Below are positions 58,876 through 64,000 of a DNA stretch of 64,000 bases, in pieces. Source of the DNA: Streptomyces mirabilis. GTDB taxonomy: Bacteria > Actinomycetota > Actinomycetes > Streptomycetales > Streptomycetaceae. Within the stretch, counting starts at the first letter, position 1; each line of letters begins with the position of its first letter. The position numbers and the translations under genes were made by a program. The stretch is from contig NZ_JBCJKP010000001.1 in assembly GCF_039503195.1 (NCBI RefSeq), positions 8,184,001 to 8,248,000 on the forward strand. Reading direction: 5' to 3'. The notes beneath the pieces were generated by a model. That model worked only from the letters and a program-made list of their open reading frames with translations, did no database searches and was not told the DNA's origin.

Positions 58876-60141
58876 TCATTGCGGCGGAGACGTCGCGGCC
58901 GGGTACATCTTCGTGTAGACGTGCAGGTAGGAGGCAATGTGCTGCTGCCCCAAGGCGGTGGCGTGCCACCGGTATTCGAGGACATGCGTATCGCCCGGTG
59001 CCATCCGGGGACGTAGTTCTATGAATCCTCTGCTGGGATGCGATTGGCGCTTCGGCCGGTAGCCGACAGCCAAGTAGAACAGGGACTTACCCGTCAGCTC
59101 GCTCTCGTGGAGACCTTCCGGGCCGGCCGCGGCAACACGGAGTAGAACGCCCCACAGCCATTCGGACAGCAGATGCGCGGGAGGCGCCGACTCCACGGGC
59201 ACTCCCAGCCCAGCGCGGGCGCAGGCGCGGCCGCGGCGCGTGATCTCCACGAGAGTCCGGTCTACCTCGCCGACCCCCGGAACCTCCACGCGGTCCTTGG
59301 TCACTTTGATCAGTCCCAGCCGCTCCAGGGAGTGGAGCGTGGCCCCGGCCCCTTGATCGTGGACACCAGCGCTCCGCAGGCGCTGCTGAAGGCGCGTGCG
59401 GCCGACCACTTCTGCGGGTGCGTCGAGAGCAAACGGCAACTTCCGCCACTGCTTGGCCGGCGGAACACTGACCTGGTTCTGCCGGCGCATCCACATCTCA
59501 GTTTCGGTCATCTGGTCATCGCGCAGGATTTCACCCAGATAGACCCGCTGCCGATCATTCAGCCCCTCCCAACCCTCGACCGCTGACGCTGGCGGACCCT
59601 GCGGCTCCCGCTCGGGCAGCAGCGGGGGTTCATCTGCCGGCCGAGTACGCATCCAGGCATCCATCACAATCCGGACCGGTACCTCGTACACGGCGGCCAG
59701 CTGCTGCACGAGTCGGCCCATGTGCCCCGGCTTCCTCCAGTTCCAGCCGGACACCTGACGGCCCCGCTCCAGGCTGCGGACTTTGTGAGGGTCCACGAAC
59801 AGATCACGGCCGACGGCAGTAGCGCGAAGGCGGGTGGCGACCTCCTCCGCGGTGAGACCAGCGGCATACCGGAGGTCAACCAGTGTCTCCGACCCGCTGG
59901 GCGTACCCGTGAGGTCGGCGGTGGCGCAGCCCAGAGCATCGGCGAGCCGCCGCACGTTCCTGGCTTCAGGCACACACCTGCCCTCCTCCCAGTACACGAC
60001 GACGCGGTACGTGACCCCCACGCGATCGGCAAGCTCCTGTGGAGTGAGCCCAGCCTGCTCGCGCAGCGCCCGGATCTTGGTGTGCTCAACGGCCAACAGA
60101 CGCCTCGGCATACCCGTAGGGAACCCCAGTGAAGACTTCAT
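58876..60141 (-). CDS. XRE-type transcriptional regulator with two HTH segments
   Basis: A 421-residue protein. An N-terminal HTH_3 domain (KIRALREQAGLTPQELADRV with YWEEGRCVPE, residues 22-75) is followed by a second, degenerate HTH (LRYAAGLTAEEVATRL, residues 90-130). The long C-terminal half contains winged-helix-like segments (LHSLERLGLIKVTKDRVEV). ATG at 60141 has GGAG nine bases upstream and is preferred over the ATG at 60111. It lies 65 bp upstream of the PIWI-RE operon on the same strand and is the obvious candidate regulator. Its start abuts the HsdR remnant on the other strand. Confidence 0.8.
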   Translation of the reverse strand: MKSSLGFPTGMPRRLLAVEHTKIRALREQAGLTPQELADRVGVTYRVVVYWEEGRCVPEARNVRRLADALGCATADLTGTPSGSETLVDLRYAAGLTAEEVATRLRATAVGRDLFVDPHKVRSLERGRQVSGWNWRKPGHMGRLVQQLAAVYEVPVRIVMDAWMRTRPADEPPLLPEREPQGPPASAVEGWEGLNDRQRVYLGEILRDDQMTETEMWMRRQNQVSVPPAKQWRKLPFALDAPAEVVGRTRLQQRLRSAGVHDQGAGATLHSLERLGLIKVTKDRVEVPGVGEVDRTLVEITRRGRACARAGLGVPVESAPPAHLLSEWLWGVLLRVAAAGPEGLHESELTGKSLFYLAVGYRPKRQSHPSRGFIELRPRMAPGDTHVLEYRWHATALGQQHIASYLHVYTKMYPAATSPPQ

Positions 60142-60164
60142 GGCAACTATCTCCGCGCCGGGCG

Positions 60165-60632
60165 CCCCTGAAGACCTCTGGCGTGGTCGTGGACTACATC
60201 GGCTTGGCCGAAGAGGTCCAACGCGCCGTCGTCGACCCCGCCCCTGAGGGGGCTGGCAAGGGCGGCGGGTTTGTAACTGACGTGTCGGAGCTCGTCGCCG
60301 AATTCCGCACCGCGTTCGCCCGCATCGAAGACCTTCTCGCGGATGTGGACGGCGTGGATCTCACGCTCCACGGATACGAGTCAGTGCGAGCCATCAACAT
60401 CTTCCTGGAGGCCGCCCCCGGCGCCGCCGAGGTGTTCGCCAAGGACTACCGGCTCCTGGCCCGCCTGTGCCCGCTCATTAACACCGACAAGCGAGTCGCC
60501 AAGTAGCGGGATGGCTTGGGCTGTTCGGGTCGGTGTACACGACCCTGTTCAAGAAGTCCTCCGACGAGGCGAGGAAGGAACGGCTGGGCGAGCTGGGGCC
60601 GATGGTTCTGGAGATCATCAATGCTCACCCGC
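60165..60632 (+). pseudogene. Type I restriction enzyme HsdR fragment, truncated and frameshifted
   Basis: The frame reads APLKTSGVVVDYIGLAEEVQ, the conserved VVDYIG segment after the motor domains of HsdR. A helical part with EVFAKDYRLLARLCPLI follows, then a stop at 60504-60506. The protein resumes in another frame with GWLGLFGSVYTTLFKKSS and LGPMVLEIINAH, where intact HsdR has a YRWLxxVYxS...LGxKTxELI block. The nuclease and helicase domains upstream of 60165 and the C-terminus after about 60632 are gone. The left edge abuts the HTH gene and the right edge a transposase fragment. Confidence 0.7.
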
Positions 60633-61322
60633 CTGCCCGCGTCCGCGGTGCTCTACGACCTCGCCCCGCCACGCACCGGCAAGCGCGGCCGCCCCGCGCT
60701 CAAGGGCGCCCGCCTGGGCACCGCGAAGGAACTGGCCGCTGCCCTCGCCTTCACATCCTTCGAGGTCCACCGCTACCAGCGCACCGAGACCGTGCGCCTG
60801 GCCGAGCTCACCTGCCTGTGGTGTGGCTCCTTCCATACCCGCGCCGTCCGCGTGATCCTCCTGCGCGACGAGGCCACCGACAGCGGCTACGACCTCGCGC
60901 TGGTCACCACCGACCTGACCACCCCGGCCCCGGCGCTGATCACCCGGTACGCGTGGCGCTGGTCCACCGAGGTCACCTTCGCCGAGGCCCGCGACCTGCT
61001 CGGGGCCGGCCAGGCCCACAGCCGGACCCGCCGAGCGGTCGAGCGCACCGTCCCGTTCGGCCTGTACTGCTACACGATCACCGTCGTTTGGTACGCGCTG
61101 CACGGCCACCAGCCGAACGATGCCGCCGACCGCCGCGAGCGCCCCCCTGGTACACCACCAAAACCGACCCGTCCGTCTCGGACATGGTCGCCAAGCTCCG
61201 CCGGGTCATCATCGCCGCCCGATTTCTGCCCACCCGCTCAGGCCGGCCCACCGATCAGGAAATCCGCGCCGTCCAACAGGCATGGGCCGTAGCCGGCCTC
61301 GGCACCGCCGCGGCCTGATCAC
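60633..61322 (+). pseudogene. IS4/IS701-like DDE transposase remnant, 5' truncated and frameshifted
   Basis: The frame starts abruptly at [16 protein letters not shown], followed by RTGKRGRPALKG, LCLWCGSFHTRAVRVILLRD (split here by a leading T), ITRYAWRWSTEVTFAEARDLLG and AVERTVPFGLYCYTITVVWY, the C-terminal half of a Streptomyces DDE transposase. Near 61140 the frame shifts; the C-terminus continues as WYTTKTDPSVSDMVAKLRRV and IIAARFLPTR to the stop at 61318. The N-terminal catalytic Asp region is absent. The right end of the element is at about 61322-61330, inside the VanX-like gene. Confidence 0.8.
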
Positions 61323-61914
61323 TCCAAACGAAGGACCAGTGCCACCACTCGGTGGGGTAGTTCACCAACCCCGCAGTGGTGAGCACTGACCCCAGCAGCT
61401 TTCGGTTGGCATGAGCCTCCTCGTTGATGTTGAGGGCGTGGGTGTAGCAGGCGCCCTCGCTCTCCTCCGGGTCCGCGTTCATCCGAGTGCCCAGGTCCAG
61501 CTCGCGTCCACTAGCGTCGGCCAGGGTGAGGTCGACGGCTGCGCCGGCGCTGTGTGGAGCGATCTCGGGGGGTGACACGTATCGGCTCGCCGCAGAGTGG
61601 ATCTGCTCCTGCGACCATTCGGTGTGGATGGCTCGCAGCTGGTCGGCGTACTCATCGAAGTACTCCCGCTGCAGTGAGGGCGGCCGGTATCCCTCGACGA
61701 ACAGCAATCGCAAGCCCTGCGGAAGCATCGTTTGGGCCTTGAGTAGTCGCTCCAGCACGCCTTCCCGCAAGTATGCGAAGGCGTCTGTCAAATCCTGCTT
61801 GCGTGTATCGACGAGTAACGAGCCTCCGCGGCGGACGTCGACGAGACGTTCACCGTTTTCCGCAACAGGGATGGCGGTGACGCTTGGATCCGACATCAAG
61901 ACGATCTCACCCAT
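61255..61914 (-). CDS. D-Ala-D-Ala dipeptidase (VanX/M15D-like) with IS-derived C-terminus
   Basis: A 219-residue protein with the full VanX-type active site: Arg77 in VEGYRPPS, zinc ligands His121 and Asp128 in PHSAGAAVDLTLAD, and Glu189 and His192 in NYPTEWWHW. Such enzymes hydrolyse D-Ala-D-Ala or related dipeptides in the cytoplasm. After WHWSF (residue 195, about 61330) the last 24 residues no longer fit the family, which usually continues with a GDRYWA-like end. They are read from the antisense of the adjoining transposase, so the IS has replaced the natural C-terminus. All catalytic residues remain, so activity is possible. The ATG has GAGAGG eight bases upstream. Confidence 0.82.
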   Translation of the reverse strand: MGEIVLMSDPSVTAIPVAENGERLVDVRRGGSLLVDTRKQDLTDAFAYLREGVLERLLKAQTMLPQGLRLLFVEGYRPPSLQREYFDEYADQLRAIHTEWSQEQIHSAASRYVSPPEIAPHSAGAAVDLTLADASGRELDLGTRMNADPEESEGACYTHALNINEEAHANRKLLGSVLTTAGLVNYPTEWWHWSFVWSDQAAAVPRPATAHACWTARIS

Positions 61915-61929
61915 GATGCGATCCTCTCG

Positions 61930-62664
61930 CAGAGCTCAACCCGGCAAACCTTCCCAGCACTAGCGGCTGCTGGATCGCCGCGGTCTCCGGGCTCGAGTTT
62001 GCCTCCGGGCAGGCAGGCGGATCCGGTGTTGGTGCCGATCAGGACGAGGATGCGTCCGTCGGGCGTGAACAGTCATCCCCAGCTCTGCAGAACAGGCACT
62101 CTGGCGGGCACGGAACCCGTGTGCCGGGGCCACCGTTGCGGCATACGCGGGGTTCGCAGTACCTGAAGCCGGTCCAGCGGCGCGGGCGCGGCGGCCATCT
62201 CCCGGTTCCATGAGCGCGGTCAGGTCGGCAGGCTCGACGAAGTCGATCTCCAGGACGTCGTCGGGCAGGCAGACCGCGGCGGCCTGCTCGGCGCTCCACG
62301 TGCCGCCGTCGTACACGTAGATGATCTCGCCGGGGAAGCGCATGGCGGGATCGAAGCCGGGCGCGGTGGAGGGCACCCAGTCGACCATCAGACCGCGGGA
62401 CAGCTGGGCTGGACGCTGAGTTGTTCACGCAGTTCCCGGGAGGTGGCCCGGAGGGGGCTTCGTGCGCGTCAACCGCGCCGCCGGGCAGGAGGCGCACGTT
62501 GCGGTAGTCGCGCGCTGCACGAGGATCCGGCCGTCGGTCTCCGTGATCAGGGCGGATACACCGGTCCACAGCGTGGCTTGGGAGGCGCCGTAGGCGGCGG
62601 CGGTCATCGCGGTGCTGGCCGAGTCGGGGGAGTCGTGGGGTGCGGATGCCGTCCGTTCTTCCAT
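61930..62664 (-). pseudogene. Tandem NUDIX hydrolase pseudogene
   Basis: Pieces of a two-domain NUDIX protein lie in several minus-strand frames. From 62664, YGASQATLWTGVSALITETD and GRILVQR start domain 1. In another frame YRNVRLLPGGAVDAHEAPS and then TSRELREQL give a Nudix box in which the family's EE becomes EQ. From 62388, MVDWVPS and PAMRFPGEIIYVYDGGTW finish domain 1. Near 62050-61960 PDGRILVLIG and ACLPGGKLEPGD show the start of a second NUDIX domain, cut short. At least three frame changes and a stop are needed to read it, so it is not functional. Confidence 0.75.
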
Positions 62665-62760
62665 CGTGCGGGGCCGGGCGGGTTGCTCGCCTGCGGTCCG
62701 GTGAACAGGTCACTGGGGTGGGCGGGTGGTGCGGGCGTGAGGGCCCGCACCGGATCTGGG

Positions 62761-64000
62761 TCAGAGCTTCTCGGCGTCCCAGTCGAAGACGAGTCGGCTG
62801 TGGCGCTTGTCCAGGACGAGGCCCTCGGACAACTCCCGGATGTCGGTGCCGGCGGGGTGCACGGCCAGCTGCGGGTAGCCGTGGCCGCGTACGCGCAGGT
62901 CCCAGGAGCGGACGGCGGCGGCGAGCTGCTCGGCGAGGGGGGTGGCGTCCGGGCCGTAGGCGTGGATGATGAACTCGGTCCGTCGCTCCTCGGCGGTGTC
63001 CGCGTCGTTGACGAGGACGTGGGTGAGGTAGGCCAGGGAGCCGTCGCCGAGCACGGTGGCCGCGTGCGCGCCGCGGGGCACGGCGGCGACTCCGGTGTCC
63101 TCGTTGCGGTCGAGAGCGAGGCGGCAGAAGCCGGGCAGGGTGGTGGCGAGGTAGAGCTGCAGGGTCTCGAACGACTCGTTGCCCGCGACGGTCACCCCTG
63201 TGGGCAGTTCGTGCCGGGTCCCGCGCAGCGCGTCCTCGATCCCGGACACGTCGGCGGGTTCCCCGTCCTCGAACCGCAGTTGCAGCTCCCCGCCGCGGAG
63301 ATCGGCGACCGGGGTGGTGCGGAAGCCCGTGCCGAGATCGCGTACAAACCCGCAGAACGTGAAGTTGCGGGCGTGCAGCAGGTTGCCGTGCTTCTGGAAG
63401 GTGATGGCGCGGGTGTAGCCGTGGATCTCTAGTGGCAACACCAGATACCGGCCCTCGGTGAGCTGCTCCCGCCAGGCGGGGGCAATGTCCCAGCAGTTGT
63501 GGGTGATGATGCAGCCGTCGAAGCCGCCGTCGGGCACGTGGCCGGGCGTGCCAAGTCCGCCGTCGCCGAGGAGGGCGGTGACCCGGCCGCTGCCGGCTTC
63601 CGCGGTGAACCGTCGGGTGCGCTTCACGACGTGCGGATCGATGTCGACGCTCACCACCCGGCCGGCCGGTCCGACGACGTGGGCGAGCAGTTCGGCGTTG
63701 TAGCCGCCGGAACCCACCTCGCACACCGTCATGCCGGGCTCCAGACGGAGGCTTTCGATCATGTCGGCCTGGAGCCAGGCGGCGGACACCGAACTGGTGG
63801 CTTGCCCGTCCTGGTCGCGGCGCGTGATGACGGCGAGGTTGTCGTCGTAGGCCGCGGCCAGGGGACTTTCGGGAGTGAAGCGGTGCCGCGGCACCGTCCC
63901 AAGGGCCTCCTGGACGGGTGTCGAGGGGGCCCAGCCTCCGCCGATGACCGCTTTCGTCATCTCCTGCCGCAGCCGCACCGCCTCGGCCGGTTCCCCGTCC
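62761..64000 (-). CDS. SAM-dependent methyltransferase, protein-isoaspartate MT-like ('FxLD system' type), 5' partial
   Basis: The frame is open to the window edge (RLRQEMTKAVIGGG preceded by DGEPAEAV), so the true start lies outside; GTG at 63978 or ATG at 63960 would give a shorter form. Residues around VPRHRFTP and the SAM motif TVCEVGSGGYNAELLAHVVG, then VVSVDID, are those of the PCMT-like family. The long C-terminal extension ending HSRLVFDWD is seen in the methyltransferases of FxLD-type lanthipeptide loci. That would mean another RiPP locus begins to the right of the window. The specific subfamily call is from memory, and no precursor is visible here. Confidence 0.75.
   Translation of the reverse strand, partial: DGEPAEAVRLRQEMTKAVIGGGWAPSTPVQEALGTVPRHRFTPESPLAAAYDDNLAVITRRDQDGQATSSVSAAWLQADMIESLRLEPGMTVCEVGSGGYNAELLAHVVGPAGRVVSVDIDPHVVKRTRRFTAEAGSGRVTALLGDGGLGTPGHVPDGGFDGCIITHNCWDIAPAWREQLTEGRYLVLPLEIHGYTRAITFQKHGNLLHARNFTFCGFVRDLGTGFRTTPVADLRGGELQLRFEDGEPADVSGIEDALRGTRHELPTGVTVAGNESFETLQLYLATTLPGFCRLALDRNEDTGVAAVPRGAHAATVLGDGSLAYLTHVLVNDADTAEERRTEFIIHAYGPDATPLAEQLAAAVRSWDLRVRGHGYPQLAVHPAGTDIRELSEGLVLDKRHSRLVFDWDAEKL

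Noticed and set aside
62039..63724. 561-aa minus-strand frame overlapping the methyltransferase
   Set aside because: Arg/Pro-rich shadow of the methyltransferase gene. Only its last part contains a piece of the NUDIX pseudogene.
1..64000. tRNA or rRNA genes and phage attachment sites
   Set aside because: I looked for GGTTCRA-type T-loop sequences in tRNA context and for long flanking direct repeats and found none that I can support by eye.

Overview
The window is high-GC actinomycete DNA, almost certainly Streptomyces or a close relative. The evidence is strong third-position G/C bias, frequent GTG/TTG starts, GTGA/ATGA-coupled genes, a SARP-type activator, and IS1182/IS5/IS110/IS701-like transposase debris of Streptomyces type. 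It reads as an accessory region built from four blocks.

(1) Positions 1-1.5 kb hold the tail of a lasso-peptide locus: the C-terminus of the cyclase, then a PqqD-like B1 and a transglutaminase-like B2 joined by 4-nt overlaps. A small membrane protein follows. IS1182 and IS630 remnants (1.75-2.7 kb) separate this from the next block.

(2) Positions 2.8-46.7 kb hold one lipopeptide NRPS locus. An acyl carrier protein and a fatty acyl-AMP ligase lie on the minus strand and supply a lipid starter. An MbtH protein and three NRPS genes (1550, about 6343 and 4470 aa) lie on the plus strand, followed by a SARP regulator, an MFS exporter and a type II thioesterase. I read 11 modules: one with a classical epimerization domain, six with ordinary C domains after the first, four with dual epimerization/condensation-type C domains, and a terminal thioesterase. 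Specificity codes read by eye give acyl - D-X1 - Ser - X2 - Ser - D-X1 - D-Thr - Gly - D-Thr - Asn - D-X2 - Gly. X1 and X2 are residues whose codes I cannot match securely. Five A-domain types are each used twice and Asn once. Long near-identical DNA repeats record recent internal recombination.

(3) Positions 46.8-48.8 kb hold degraded IS5 and IS110 copies and two tandem hairpins. The NRPS locus is therefore bracketed by IS debris on both sides.

(4) Positions 48.8-61.9 kb look like a defence island. A PD-(D/E)XK nuclease faces a minus-strand operon of an HTH regulator and a three-gene pPIWI-RE (prokaryotic Argonaute-like) cassette: a restriction-endonuclease-like protein, a DinG/XPD-type helicase with an Fe-S-like cysteine set, and the PIWI-RE protein. 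A type I restriction HsdR remnant, an IS fragment and a VanX-like dipeptidase clipped by that IS follow. The window ends with a double-NUDIX pseudogene and the beginning-truncated 'FxLD system' methyltransferase.

All family assignments come from reading motifs and remembered family features. No database search was run.
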